A stretch of DNA of 64,000 bases, from assembly GCF_023822005.2 (NCBI RefSeq), contig NZ_CP098806.1, positions 5,020,501-5,084,500 of the forward strand, read 5' to 3'. Shown one piece after another: positions 16,637 to 26,830 of this stretch; the stretch's first letter is position 1, and each line of letters starts with the position of its first letter. Position numbers and translations under genes: made by a program. The notes under the pieces are model-generated. The model was not told where the DNA came from. It searched no databases and saw nothing but the letters and a program-made list of their open reading frames with translations. The DNA comes from Dyadobacter fanqingshengii (GTDB taxonomy: Bacteria; Bacteroidota; Bacteroidia; Cytophagales; Spirosomataceae).

Positions 16637-19600
16637 ATGGAAAATACTAATAAAAGATACTGGCGGGGACTTGAAGAGCTGCGGAATGACGAGAAGTTTG
16701 TAAAAGGCGCGCGTTCAGAGTTTTCCGACGGACCTACCGAAAACCAATACGAAAGTTTGGTGGACGGAGCCGGAACCCATCGCCGAGATTTTTTGAAAGT
16801 GCTGGGTTTTGGAATGGCTGCAGTATCATTAGCAGCTTGCGAAGCACCTGTAAAGAAAGCAATACCTTACGTTAACAAGCCTGAAGGAGAATTTCCAACC
16901 ATAGCAAACTGGTATGCCTCAACTTACGCCGAAGGCGGAGATTATGCGAGCATTCTGGTTAAAACACGCGAAGGGAGACCTGTTAAGATTGAACCCAATT
17001 CTCTTTCCAAGGCATCTTATGGTGTAAGCGCCCGTGTTCATGCTTCGCTTTTGGGACTATATGACAACGAAAAATTAAAAGGCCCTAAAAAGGGAGACGA
17101 TACAAAAGTTAGCTGGGACACTGTTGACAAAGAAATCGTTGACCAACTGGGTAAGATAGCAGCACAAGGCGGAGCCATCAGAATTCTTTCATCTACTATC
17201 CTGAGCCCGTCTACAAAATCGGTTATCGCTGATTTTACTACAAAATATCCAACGACTTCGCACGTCATGTATGATGCGAATTCGTCTTCTGCGATTGTAA
17301 AAGGCAATGAGCTTTCATTTGGCAAAGCTGTTTTCCCTTCCTATGATTTTAGCAAGGCGAAAGTTATCGTCGGCATCGACGCCGATTTCCTTGGAACCTG
17401 GATTTCTCCCGACACATTCTCTGCGCAGTTTGCAGAAACACGCCGTGTGAGCAGCGACAAGGAAGGTAAAAAGGAAATGTCACGTCATTATCAATTTGAG
17501 TCTATTCTTTCAGTTACAGGCTCCAATGCAGATTATCGCTCGGCAGTCAAACCTTCGCAGCTTGGTCTTGTTGCGGCGGCTCTATATAATAAAGTTGCAG
17601 CTAAACTAGGCGGTGCTCCTGTTTCTACTGCTTCTTTTGAGGTTCCTAATCTTGACAAAGCGGCAGCAGAATTAGTTGCTGCAAAAGGACAATCACTGGT
17701 TGTGAGCGGCATTAATGATGCGTCTGTTCAAGTGGTTGTTAATGCATTAAACAGCTTGCTAGGAAGCTACGGAACGACCATTAACCTGGATAAGCCTGCT
17801 AATTATCGTCAAGGAAATGATGTGGCGATGAACAGCCTGATCGACGAAGTGAAAGGCGGAAAAGTGGCAGCGTTGATTTTATTCGGTGCTAATCCGGTTT
17901 ACGATCACCCACGCGGAGCAGAATTGACTGCGGCTTTACCAAGAGTTGGCCTAAGCGTTTCATTCAATGATCGCGCAGATGAGACTTCTTCTTTACTAAA
18001 ATACATTTGTCCGGCTCCACATTATCTGGAATCCTGGAATGACGCAGAACCAGTTGCTGGTTCTTACAGTCTTACACAGCCAGCGATCAGCCAGATTTTC
18101 AGTACACGCCAGGCGCAAGCCAGCTTGTTGAAATGGTCGGGATTAGCATCTGATTATCACGAATACATTAAGGCATATTGGAGAAAAAGTGTTTACACGC
18201 AAGGAGGAACAGGAGATTTTGAGAAATTCTGGATCAAGTCCCTTCACGATGGTGTGTATGATGCACCTGCTACAACAGCTGCTTCCGGAGCAACTTTCGC
18301 AGGAAATTTAAGCCAAGCAGCTTCTGGAATTGCCAAAAAATATAAAGCGTCGTCTACCGGAATAGAACTTGCCTTGTTCGAGAACATCGGTCTTGGTAAC
18401 GGATACCATGCAAATAACCCATGGCTTCAGGAATTGCCGGAGCCGATAACCAAAGCATGCTGGGATAACCACGCATGTATTTCTCAGAAAACTGCCGCAG
18501 ACCTTGGTTTTGCCCAGGGAGATGTGGTGAAAGTAGATATAAAAGGTAAGGCGGTTGAAGTGCCGGTAATTATTCAGCCAGGTCTGGCCAATGGCACAGT
18601 TGCCATTGCAATTGGATATGGTCGTGAAAAAGCCGGAAAATCTGCTAACGGCGTTGGAAAAAATGTGTATCCACTAGCCGCATTTGCAGATGGTTATTTG
18701 ACATTTGCTCCGGGTGAAGCTACTGTTTCGAAAACTGGGGAGACGAGAGAAATTGCGCAGACTCAAACGCACAGCACGGTAATGAACCGTAAATCAGTTC
18801 TGCAAGAAACTGTTTTGGCTCATTTCCAGAAAGATCCGATGGCGGGCCGGTTTGTTCCGAAAATCCCGACATCTGATGGAGTCGTTGATGCGACAGATCT
18901 GTCTCTTTGGAATGGACATAAATATAAAAACCACTCATGGGGAATGGTCATTGACCTGAACACATGTTTTGGTTGTGGCTCATGCGTAATTAGCTGCCAG
19001 GCAGAAAACAACATTCCGGTTGTAGGACGTCAGGAAGTGATTAACAGTCGTGAAATGCACTGGCTACGTATTGACCGCTATTACAGCTCAGATGCAGATG
19101 TTGAAGATTTGAGAGGATTGGAAATCGCTTCTGAAAACCCGGAAGTTACATTCCAGCCAATGCTTTGCCAGCACTGTAACAATGCGCCTTGCGAAACGGT
19201 TTGTCCTGTTTTGGCAACTACGCACAGTTCGGAAGGGCTTAACCAAATGACTTATAACCGTTGCGTTGGAACAAGATATTGTGCAAACAACTGCCCTTAT
19301 AAAGTACGTCGCTTCAATTGGTTCAAATATTTTGATAACGACAACTTTGATTACCACTTCAACAATGATTTAGGTAAAATGGTGATCAACCCTGACGTGA
19401 CTGTACGTTCGCGGGGAGTTATTGAAAAGTGCTCCATGTGCGTTCACAGAATTCAAGATGCCAAACTGACTGCGAAGAAAGAAAGAAGACGCATTGTAGA
19501 TGGAGAAGTAAATGTTGCCTGTGCTTCATCTTGCCCAACTAATGCAATCACTTTTGGTGACATGAACGATCCTGAAAGCAGAATTTCGAAATTGCTTGAA

Positions 19601-19732
19601 GTTGAGAAAGAAGGCCGTGCTTTCCACATGCTGGAAGAGATCAACGTTCGTCCTCAGATTTCTTACCTGACCAAGATTCGTAACAAAGACGCTGCTGCTG
19701 TTAAGGCTCTTGAGAAAAAGGAACACGCGTAA
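16637..19732 (+). CDS. actB: Alternative complex III subunit ActB, Mo-oxidoreductase-like with Fe-S domain
   Basis: Large periplasmic subunit carrying iron-sulfur clusters of ACIII. A twin-arginine motif RRDFLKVLGFG (residues 49-59) precedes a hydrophobic stretch ending LAAC, a possible lipobox. Residues about 80-720 resemble the molybdopterin oxidoreductase fold, which in known ACIII carries no cofactor. The C-terminal quarter is NrfC-like with four Cys groups: CFGCGSCVISC, CQHCNNAPCETVC, CVGTRYCANNC and CSMC...CASSC, fitting four clusters. The ATG at 16637 (MENTNKRYW) is chosen over TTG 16625. Start and order match ActB in Bacteroidota. Confidence 0.95.
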   Translation: MENTNKRYWRGLEELRNDEKFVKGARSEFSDGPTENQYESLVDGAGTHRRDFLKVLGFGMAAVSLAACEAPVKKAIPYVNKPEGEFPTIANWYASTYAEGGDYASILVKTREGRPVKIEPNSLSKASYGVSARVHASLLGLYDNEKLKGPKKGDDTKVSWDTVDKEIVDQLGKIAAQGGAIRILSSTILSPSTKSVIADFTTKYPTTSHVMYDANSSSAIVKGNELSFGKAVFPSYDFSKAKVIVGIDADFLGTWISPDTFSAQFAETRRVSSDKEGKKEMSRHYQFESILSVTGSNADYRSAVKPSQLGLVAAALYNKVAAKLGGAPVSTASFEVPNLDKAAAELVAAKGQSLVVSGINDASVQVVVNALNSLLGSYGTTINLDKPANYRQGNDVAMNSLIDEVKGGKVAALILFGANPVYDHPRGAELTAALPRVGLSVSFNDRADETSSLLKYICPAPHYLESWNDAEPVAGSYSLTQPAISQIFSTRQAQASLLKWSGLASDYHEYIKAYWRKSVYTQGGTGDFEKFWIKSLHDGVYDAPATTAASGATFAGNLSQAASGIAKKYKASSTGIELALFENIGLGNGYHANNPWLQELPEPITKACWDNHACISQKTAADLGFAQGDVVKVDIKGKAVEVPVIIQPGLANGTVAIAIGYGREKAGKSANGVGKNVYPLAAFADGYLTFAPGEATVSKTGETREIAQTQTHSTVMNRKSVLQETVLAHFQKDPMAGRFVPKIPTSDGVVDATDLSLWNGHKYKNHSWGMVIDLNTCFGCGSCVISCQAENNIPVVGRQEVINSREMHWLRIDRYYSSDADVEDLRGLEIASENPEVTFQPMLCQHCNNAPCETVCPVLATTHSSEGLNQMTYNRCVGTRYCANNCPYKVRRFNWFKYFDNDNFDYHFNNDLGKMVINPDVTVRSRGVIEKCSMCVHRIQDAKLTAKKERRRIVDGEVNVACASSCPTNAITFGDMNDPESRISKLLEVEKEGRAFHMLEEINVRPQISYLTKIRNKDAAAVKALEKKEHA

Positions 19733-19781
19733 TTTGAAAATAGAGTTTAAAGAAGATTAAATCATTATAAATTATAGTAGT

Positions 19782-21215
19782 ATGCATGTTACTTCACCTG
19801 TAAGAGAACCACTGATCCAAGGTGGGAAAACGTACGCAGACGTAACGGAAGACATATGCCGGCATGTGGAAGGGCCACCAACAAAAGAATGGAAAATTGC
19901 TTTTGGGCTTTCTCTTATTGTTTTGGCCTATGGATCGGTTTGTCTTGCATGGACTTGGTGGGAAGGGCTTGGCGTATGGGGTCTTAACAAGACAGTTGGC
20001 TGGGCGTGGGATATCACAAACTTCGTTTGGTGGGTGGGTATCGGTCACGCCGGAACCCTGATCTCCGCGATCTTGCTTTTGTTCCGTCAGAAATGGAGAA
20101 CATCTATCAACCGTGCAGCAGAAGCGATGACGATTTTCGCGGTTCTTTGCGCAGCATCATTTATTTTAATGCACATGGGCCGTCCCTGGATGGCATATTG
20201 GGCGCTTCCGCTTCCAAACGCATTCGGATCTCTTTGGGTTAATTTCAACTCACCGCTGGTTTGGGACGTATTTGCGATCAGTACATATTTTTCAGTTTCA
20301 TTGGTATTCTGGTACATTGGTCTAATTCCTGACCTTGCTACGATCCGCGATCGTGCCACAAGCAAAGTTTCTCGCTTGATGTACGGAACATTCGCAATGG
20401 GATGGGATGGATCAGCAAAAACCTGGGCGCGTTACGAATATATCAGCTTAATTCTTGCGGGTCTTTCCACACCACTTGTACTCTCGGTTCACACAATTGT
20501 AAGTATGGACTTTGCAACGTCGGTTATTCCAGGATGGCATACAACCATTTTCCCTCCTTACTTCGTTGCAGGTGCGATTTTCTCAGGATTTGCAATGGTG
20601 CAAAACCTGATGCTGATCACCAGGGTCGTTTACAAACTTGAAGATTACATTACATTAGAGCACATTGAAACAATGAATAAGGTGATCACATTGACCGGTT
20701 CTGTGGTTGGTGTGGCTTATATCACTGAGTTCTTTATAGCATGGTATTCGGGAGTTGAATATGAATATTACGCATTCTTCAACCGTATGACCGGACCTTA
20801 CTGGTGGGCATACTGGGCGATGATGACATGTAATGTAATTTCTCCACAGCTTTTCTGGTCGAGAAAGTTGCGCAGAAGCATCACTTTCACATTCTTTATT
20901 TCAGTAGTGGTAAACATTGGGATGTGGTTTGAGCGCTTCGTAATTATTGTTACATCGCTTCACCGTGACTATATTCCTTCAAGCTGGGCAATGTTCTCGC
21001 CAACTCGTTATGACATTGGTGACTACATTTTCTCTTTTGGATTATTCTTTACCTTGTTCCTTTTGTTCTCAAAATATCTGCCTGTTATAAATATGGCGGA
21101 GGTTAAGGCAGTAATCCGTTCAACTTCTGCTAACCTGCCCACAAAAATTGCAGGTGTAGCGAAGGTAAGACAACGCGGGACGGCTGAGCCGGCTTTTGAT
21201 AAGGACAAAGAATAA
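19782..21215 (+). CDS. actC: Alternative complex III subunit ActC (NrfD-like quinol-binding membrane protein)
   Basis: Polytopic membrane protein of the NrfD/PsrC family; in known ACIII structures this subunit binds quinol near ActB's clusters. The 477 residues have about ten hydrophobic helices, with early WTWWEGLGVWG and GIGHAGTLISAILLLF characteristic of the family, and the HMGRPWMAYW loop. The N-terminal PVREPLIQGGKTYADVTEDI segment is also typical of ActC. It lies 49 bp after actB and 35 bp before actD. Confidence 0.95.
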   Translation: MHVTSPVREPLIQGGKTYADVTEDICRHVEGPPTKEWKIAFGLSLIVLAYGSVCLAWTWWEGLGVWGLNKTVGWAWDITNFVWWVGIGHAGTLISAILLLFRQKWRTSINRAAEAMTIFAVLCAASFILMHMGRPWMAYWALPLPNAFGSLWVNFNSPLVWDVFAISTYFSVSLVFWYIGLIPDLATIRDRATSKVSRLMYGTFAMGWDGSAKTWARYEYISLILAGLSTPLVLSVHTIVSMDFATSVIPGWHTTIFPPYFVAGAIFSGFAMVQNLMLITRVVYKLEDYITLEHIETMNKVITLTGSVVGVAYITEFFIAWYSGVEYEYYAFFNRMTGPYWWAYWAMMTCNVISPQLFWSRKLRRSITFTFFISVVVNIGMWFERFVIIVTSLHRDYIPSSWAMFSPTRYDIGDYIFSFGLFFTLFLLFSKYLPVINMAEVKAVIRSTSANLPTKIAGVAKVRQRGTAEPAFDKDKE

Positions 21216-21250
21216 TATAGACTGACAGGTATTTTAATATAAGTATTGAT

Positions 21251-21781
21251 ATGGCAGAATTATCTGGTAAATATTTGGTCGGAGTTTACGACGATGACGA
21301 TACTGTTCTTCATGCAGTGCCAAAGCTCAGAAAAGCAGGAGTGAAAATAAAAGAAGTGTATTCTCCTTTTCCGATTCACGGACTGGATGAAGCATTGGGT
21401 CACCCAAGAACGAGGATCGGGATTGCCGCATTCATGTTCGGTGTGACGGGATGTATTGTCGCGTTAACTTTGATGATCTGGACAATGGGAATTGACTGGC
21501 CGATGATCGTTGGTGGAAAAGATCCGATTTCGATTCCTAACTATATTCCTATCACTTTTGAGCTTACTGTGTTATTTACAGCATTTGGAATGGTAACAAC
21601 ATTCTTTATCTCAAATGGCCTGGGACCCGGTACTCACTTTCATCCGAGATTTGATGTGCGCTCAACAGATAACAAATTTGTAATGGCGATTGATCTGGGA
21701 AGAAATTCAATGTCAGAAGACGAGATATCAAGAGCGTTGAAAGACAGCGGAGCAGAAGAAGTCAACATTAAGCAATTTTAA
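21251..21781 (+). CDS. actD: Alternative complex III subunit ActD (DUF3341)
   Basis: Small membrane subunit of ACIII with two transmembrane helices (about residues 58-80 and 100-122). The N-terminal soluble part LVGVYDDDDTVLHAVPKLRKAGVKIKEVYSPFPIHGLDEALG is the DUF3341 signature. The C-terminus (DEISRALKDSGAEEVNIK) resembles the family's end. Its role is structural; no cofactor ligands are seen. The stop codon overlaps the next start by one base (TAATG), suggesting translational coupling to actE. Confidence 0.93.
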   Translation: MAELSGKYLVGVYDDDDTVLHAVPKLRKAGVKIKEVYSPFPIHGLDEALGHPRTRIGIAAFMFGVTGCIVALTLMIWTMGIDWPMIVGGKDPISIPNYIPITFELTVLFTAFGMVTTFFISNGLGPGTHFHPRFDVRSTDNKFVMAIDLGRNSMSEDEISRALKDSGAEEVNIKQF

Positions 21782-22404
21782 TGGAGTTTGAGAAAATGAA
21801 ATTTAAAAATTTATATAAATATCTGTTAGTTGCTGGCGTAATCCTTACCGCTGCGGCTGGTTGTACAAGGGATCCTAATGATCCTGGTAAAGAGTATGCG
21901 CCGAATATGTATCTCCCTGTCGGTTATGAACCTTACAAACAGGAGAAAGCCAATCCCATTAATCCAATGGGCTTGACAATGAGATTGCCCGTCGCAGGAA
22001 CAGTCGCAAGACGTAATTATCAGACATCCTTCGGACAAGCAGATTCTGCCAGTACTGATTTGATGGTTTATAACATTCCGGCTGATAGCATTGCCATTGC
22101 CGAGCGTGATTTGAAAAATCCGATCCCGTTAAATGAAAATACTTTGGCGGAAGGTAAAGTGCTTTACGAAAGATATTGCCAGCATTGCCATGGCGCAACC
22201 GGAGCCGGAGACGGGAAAGTTGCAGCGATGTATAAAGGGGTTCCTAATTACGCGAGCGACGCCTACAAAAATCTGAATGAAGGTCATATTTTCCACGTCA
22301 TTACTCATGGAAAAGCACGTATGTGGCCGCATGGATCTCAGATCAATCCTGAGGAGCGCTGGAAAATTGTGCATTACGTACAAAAATTGCAGAAGGGAGC
22401 TTAA
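21781..22404 (+). CDS. actE: Alternative complex III subunit ActE, monoheme cytochrome c lipoprotein
   Basis: Monoheme c-type subunit. A short N-terminal hydrophobic stretch ends in AAAGC, a probable lipidation cysteine. The middle region (DPNDPGKEYAPNMYLPVGYEPY) is typical of ActE; the cytochrome domain carries one heme site, RYCQHCHGATGAGDGKVA, with several Met residues (MWPHG) as possible axial ligand. The ATG at 21781 overlaps the actD stop; ATG 21796 (MKFKN) is an alternative that gives a more usual lipoprotein signal. Confidence 0.92.
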   Translation: MEFEKMKFKNLYKYLLVAGVILTAAAGCTRDPNDPGKEYAPNMYLPVGYEPYKQEKANPINPMGLTMRLPVAGTVARRNYQTSFGQADSASTDLMVYNIPADSIAIAERDLKNPIPLNENTLAEGKVLYERYCQHCHGATGAGDGKVAAMYKGVPNYASDAYKNLNEGHIFHVITHGKARMWPHGSQINPEERWKIVHYVQKLQKGA

Positions 22405-22437
22405 TTACTTTTTGATAACAGAGAAATAAAATAAATA

Positions 22438-23793
22438 ATGGCATCAGCACATTCGATTCCTTCTATTGAAGAACGGTTTGAATTTACATCGGGGGCTAAA
22501 AGAAATTTAATTATAGGCGGTGGCATTGGTGTTGCGCTAATAGTATTGGGTGCTTATTTAGCGGCTAATGGCGGAGGCGGACACGAAGCTGCGGCACATG
22601 GTGCAGAAGCAGCTGCCGCAGTAGGACACGGTGCAGCTGAACATGGAGCTGCCGGACACGAAGCCGCAGCAGCAACCGGGCATCATGAAGCCAACTGGGT
22701 AACCCGTATCTGGGCTAACCTTTGGGTGAATGGTGTTTATTTCACAGGTATGGCCGTTGTTGGAATGTTCTTTATTTCTTATAACTATCTGGCTCAGGCA
22801 GGATGGTCAGCAGTATTCAAAAGAGTGCCCGAAGCGATGCCAGCATTTTTACCTGTTACCGGCGTTGTAATGTTGTTAACGTTTTTCTTCGGTGGCCACG
22901 ATCTTTTCCACTGGACACATGAAGGCCTTTACGAAGTAGGCGGACCAGAGTACGATCCGATTATTGCGGGTAAAAGAGGCTTTTTGAATACACCGTTTTT
23001 TGTCTTCAGGCTTGTATTTTACTTTGTTGTATGGTACGGAATGTGGCGGGTGATCCGTAATTTGTCTTTGAAAGAAGATGAAATCGGTGGGACTGAGTTT
23101 TACGAAAAATCGATCCGTTTCGGAACTGCGTTTTTGGTTGTATTTGGTGTTACATCTTCAACATCCGCATGGGATTTCGTCATGTCGATTGACACACACT
23201 GGTTTAGTACAATGTTTGGATGGTACACATTGGCAAGCTGGCATGTTGCTGGTCTGGCTGTGATCACACTGACTATTGTAATGTTAAGAGAGCGTGGATA
23301 TTTGAGAGCAGTGAATTCGAGTCACCTTAGAGATTTAGGCAAGTTTGTATTTGCGTTTAGTATTTTCTGGACTTATGTGTGGTTTGCACAGTTTTTGCTA
23401 ATCTACTATGCCAACTTACCGGAGGAAACGATCTACTTCTTGGAGCGTTTCAGAGGACACGATGGTATTTTTAAAGCGCCATTCTTTATTACATTGTTCT
23501 TAAATTTCTTCTTCCCATTCCTTGTCTTAATGACACGCGATGCGAAGTATACACATTCAATTCTTAAAGTGGCTTGCTGGAGTGTGATCATTGGTCATTA
23601 TATGGATTTCTATACCAATATAATGCCGGGAACACTTGGGTCAAGTGCAGGGTTCGGTCCGTTGGAATGGGGATTTTTCCTTCTGTTTATTTGTGCGTTC
23701 GGTTATTCAATTGCAAGTCAGTTAGAAAAGGCAAATTTGATACCAAGGAATCATCCGATGTTGGAAGAATCATTGCATCACGATATAGCCTAA
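22438..23793 (+). CDS. actF: Alternative complex III subunit ActF (second quinol-type membrane subunit)
   Basis: Polytopic membrane subunit paired with ActC in ACIII, about ten helices over 451 residues. After the first helix (about 22-43) comes a long loop of Ala, Gly and His (residues about 46-83, with repeated GHEAA/GHGAAEHGAA units) that is not needed for the fold and looks like an inserted low-complexity segment. The core includes WDFVMSIDTHWFSTMFGWY, a family hallmark, and LPEETIYFLERF. The coxB reading frame follows immediately after the stop. Confidence 0.93.
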   Translation: MASAHSIPSIEERFEFTSGAKRNLIIGGGIGVALIVLGAYLAANGGGGHEAAAHGAEAAAAVGHGAAEHGAAGHEAAAATGHHEANWVTRIWANLWVNGVYFTGMAVVGMFFISYNYLAQAGWSAVFKRVPEAMPAFLPVTGVVMLLTFFFGGHDLFHWTHEGLYEVGGPEYDPIIAGKRGFLNTPFFVFRLVFYFVVWYGMWRVIRNLSLKEDEIGGTEFYEKSIRFGTAFLVVFGVTSSTSAWDFVMSIDTHWFSTMFGWYTLASWHVAGLAVITLTIVMLRERGYLRAVNSSHLRDLGKFVFAFSIFWTYVWFAQFLLIYYANLPEETIYFLERFRGHDGIFKAPFFITLFLNFFFPFLVLMTRDAKYTHSILKVACWSVIIGHYMDFYTNIMPGTLGSSAGFGPLEWGFFLLFICAFGYSIASQLEKANLIPRNHPMLEESLHHDIA

Positions 23794-23814
23794 TTGCAAA
23801 TCCAGTTTATCATC

Positions 23815-24921
23815 ATGAATATTATTATCGCATTAGTTGCTCTTGTTTTTCTGGTTCTCACAGGCGTTGTGATATCCAGGCTTCAGAATGTTCTTAAAAA
23901 TGTAAATAAAACCGATTCGCCTGATGCGGAGCCGTCGGGCAACAAATGGAATGGGGCGATGTTTATCGTCATTCTGATAGGTGGCGCGATCAGCATTACC
24001 TGGTCATATCTTCATGCAAGAGAGTACTTTTTGCCTGAGGCATCGTCGATACACGGTCGCAGAACAGATGATTTGTTTTGGTTCTCAATGGGTATTTTGA
24101 CAATTCCATTCATTATTGTCAATTTCCTGATTTTCTTCTTTGCATGGAAATATCAGCATAAGAAAAACCATCGCGCTTCATTTTATCCTGATAATCACCG
24201 ATTAGAACTTATCTGGACAATTGTTCCTGCTATTGTAATGGCCCTTTTGGTATTTACGGGGTGGAAAGCATGGTCTGATATCACATCTGACGCACCGAGA
24301 GATGCAGAAGTTATTGAGATCACGGGAAAACAATTTAACTGGATCACTCGCTATGGCGGTGTGAGCGATAACAAACTGGGAGATTACAATTACAAGCTGA
24401 TTGATTCTCAAAATGAGGTTGGTATAGATCTTTCGGATGAGAATTCATTTGATGATTTTACCAATCCAAGTGAAATGCATATTCCTGTTAATCGCCCTGT
24501 ATTGTTGAAAATTCGGGCTAGGGATGTTTTGCACAGTGTATTTATCCCTCACATGCGTGTGAAAATGGATGCTGTTCCGGGAATGCCGACCAAATTTTGG
24601 TTTGTTGCGGACAAAACAACCGCTGATATGCGCGCTGAAACAGGGAATCAAAATTTTGATTATGAAATTGCTTGCACAGAAGTTTGCGGGCAAGGACACT
24701 TTTCAATGAAATTGCGGTTGATAGTAGAAGACGAAGCGTCTTATAAGAAATGGTGTGCTGAGCAAGCGACTTTCCTTCAAACTTATCCTGAGTATCTTGC
24801 AAAAGTGCCGGAGAATTTGAAAGCGAAGGCGATGAAATATGTGCCAGCCGAAGCGGCAACTCCTGCTGATAGTTCAGCAACTTCCACAGGAGGAGCAGGA
24901 TCAAGTACGAGTCTACGCTAA
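23815..24921 (+). CDS. coxB: Cytochrome c oxidase subunit II (CuA subunit, no fused cytochrome c)
   Basis: Subunit II of the aa3-type oxidase that receives electrons at CuA. Two or three N-terminal hydrophobic helices (about 1-22, 45-62, 90-115 and 140-160) precede a cupredoxin domain. The CuA loop ACTEVCGQGHFSM gives both Cys, the Glu, His and Met ligands, with the upstream His in DVLHSVFIPHMRVKMD. There is no CXXCH, so the heme supply must come from ActA/ActE. ATG 23815 is preferred over TTG 23794, which directly follows the actF stop. The C-terminus is Ala/Ser/Thr-rich. Confidence 0.95.
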   Translation: MNIIIALVALVFLVLTGVVISRLQNVLKNVNKTDSPDAEPSGNKWNGAMFIVILIGGAISITWSYLHAREYFLPEASSIHGRRTDDLFWFSMGILTIPFIIVNFLIFFFAWKYQHKKNHRASFYPDNHRLELIWTIVPAIVMALLVFTGWKAWSDITSDAPRDAEVIEITGKQFNWITRYGGVSDNKLGDYNYKLIDSQNEVGIDLSDENSFDDFTNPSEMHIPVNRPVLLKIRARDVLHSVFIPHMRVKMDAVPGMPTKFWFVADKTTADMRAETGNQNFDYEIACTEVCGQGHFSMKLRLIVEDEASYKKWCAEQATFLQTYPEYLAKVPENLKAKAMKYVPAEAATPADSSATSTGGAGSSTSLR

Positions 24922-24949
24922 TTTGTTAATTTAAATACATTAAAAGTAT

Positions 24950-26830
24950 ATGTCAGCTATTGAAGGATTGGAAACAGCTCATCACCACGAAACCGAGCAT
25001 GAACACCACCACGAAGCACAAAACTTTTGGCAGAAATATATATTTTGTGAAGACCACAAAGTTATAGCGAAGCAATATTTGATCACCGGGATTATGTGGG
25101 CGGTGATCGGGATTTCCATGTCTGTGATTTTTCGTATTCAATTAGGTTTGCCGGATTCTAATCTTTCCTGGCTTAAACCTGTATTGGGTGGCTGGATCAG
25201 TGACGCGGGTAAGTTAGACCCAAATTTTTACCTTGCTTTGGTTACCATGCACGGAACCATTATGGTGTTCTTTGTACTAACGGCTGGGTTGAGCGGAACA
25301 TTTAGTAACTTCCTTATTCCGCTTCAAATTGGAGCGCGGGATATGGCATCTGGTTTCATGAACATGTTATCGTACTGGTTCTTTTTCCTTGCCAGTGTTA
25401 TCATGTTTGCTTCGTTGTTTTTGCAAGCAGGACCAGCAGCCGGTGGTTGGGTAATTTATCCGCCATTGAGTGCTTTGCCTCAGGCACACCCAGGCTCAGG
25501 AATGGGTATGACGCTTTGGCTGGCAAGTATGGCACTTTTTATTGTGTCTCAGCTTTTGGGAGGTATTAACTACATTACTACGGTTATCAACTTGCGTACC
25601 AGAGGAATGTCATTCGACCGTCTTCCACTGACGATCTGGTCTTTCCTGATCACGGCGGTTTTGGGTCTGATATCTTTCCCGGTTCTTTTGTCATCCGTAT
25701 TACTGTTGATTTTCGACCGTCATTTCGGGACTAGCTTTTATCTTTCCGACATTTATATCAATGGTGAAGCGCTGCCAAACGTTGGTGGTAGCCCGATCTT
25801 GTTCCAGCATTTGTTCTGGTTCTTAGGACACCCTGAGGTTTACATTGTATTGTTACCAGGACTTGGTATCACTTCTGAAGTTATTGCTACCAACTCACGC
25901 AAGCCGATCTTCGGTTACCGTGCGATGATCGCATCCATGTTAGGTATTGCATTCCTTGCATTTATCGTGTGGGCTCACCATATGTTTGTTACAGGTATGA
26001 ATCCATTCCTTGGATCTGTATTTATGTTCCTTACATTGATTATTGCCGTTCCATCTGCCGTGAAAGGATTTAACTATATTACAACACTTTGGAAGGGAAA
26101 CATTGTTTTCACGCCCGGAATGTTGTTCTCTATTGGTCTTGTTTCATTGTTTGTATCCGGTGGTTTAACGGGGATTATCCTTGGAAACAGTGCACTTGAT
26201 ATTCAACTTCACGACACTTACTTCGTTGTAGCCCACTTTCACCTTGTAATGGGAGCTGCGTCTGCATTCGGACTTTTTGCAGGGGTTTATCACTGGTTCC
26301 CTAAGATGTTCGGTAGAATGATGAATACGACATTGGGTCAGATTCACTTCTGGTTGACGTTCATTGGTATCTATCTTGTATTTATCCCAATGCACTACGT
26401 TGGTATCGCAGGTTTCCCCCGCAGATATTACCAGTTCACCAGCTACGACTTTACGCATAAGTTCATGGATATGAACATGTTCATCTCTGTTGCTGCGATC
26501 TTATCGTTCCTGGCGCAGTTTATTTTCCTATGGAACTTCTTTTACAGCATTTTCAAAGGAAGAAGAGCGCCGCAAAATCCTTGGAATTCCAATACATTGG
26601 AATGGACAACGCCGATCAATCCTGGACATGGAAACTGGGTTGGAGAAATCCCTGCCGTTTACCGCTGGTCGTATGATTACAGTAAGCCAGGAGCGAAAGA
26701 AGATTTCATCCCACAAAACATACCATATTCTCAAACACTGGAATCAAACTTCCCGCATGAGAATGAACTGATAGCCACAGAAAAGGCGATTGAGTCACAA
26801 AATTATAATGACCAGTTCAACGCACATTGA
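24950..26830 (+). CDS. coxA: Cytochrome c oxidase subunit I
   Basis: Catalytic subunit of the heme-copper oxidase; contains heme a and the heme a3-CuB centre. Of the 626 residues about twelve helices are expected. CuB and tyrosine site: GHPEVYIVLLPG; the two-histidine region WAHHMFVTGM; heme ligands in HDTYFVVAHFHLVMGA; and the early MHGTIMVFF helix. The N-terminal 25 residues are strikingly rich in His and Glu (HHHETEHEHHHEAQ). The gene's 3' end overlaps ctaA by 23 bp. Confidence 0.97.
   Translation: MSAIEGLETAHHHETEHEHHHEAQNFWQKYIFCEDHKVIAKQYLITGIMWAVIGISMSVIFRIQLGLPDSNLSWLKPVLGGWISDAGKLDPNFYLALVTMHGTIMVFFVLTAGLSGTFSNFLIPLQIGARDMASGFMNMLSYWFFFLASVIMFASLFLQAGPAAGGWVIYPPLSALPQAHPGSGMGMTLWLASMALFIVSQLLGGINYITTVINLRTRGMSFDRLPLTIWSFLITAVLGLISFPVLLSSVLLLIFDRHFGTSFYLSDIYINGEALPNVGGSPILFQHLFWFLGHPEVYIVLLPGLGITSEVIATNSRKPIFGYRAMIASMLGIAFLAFIVWAHHMFVTGMNPFLGSVFMFLTLIIAVPSAVKGFNYITTLWKGNIVFTPGMLFSIGLVSLFVSGGLTGIILGNSALDIQLHDTYFVVAHFHLVMGAASAFGLFAGVYHWFPKMFGRMMNTTLGQIHFWLTFIGIYLVFIPMHYVGIAGFPRRYYQFTSYDFTHKFMDMNMFISVAAILSFLAQFIFLWNFFYSIFKGRRAPQNPWNSNTLEWTTPINPGHGNWVGEIPAVYRWSYDYSKPGAKEDFIPQNIPYSQTLESNFPHENELIATEKAIESQNYNDQFNAH

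Noticed and set aside
22561..22698. Ala/His-rich stretch in actF as a frameshift or artefact
   Set aside because: The frame stays open and the flanking helices align with the family, so it is a genuine low-complexity loop.
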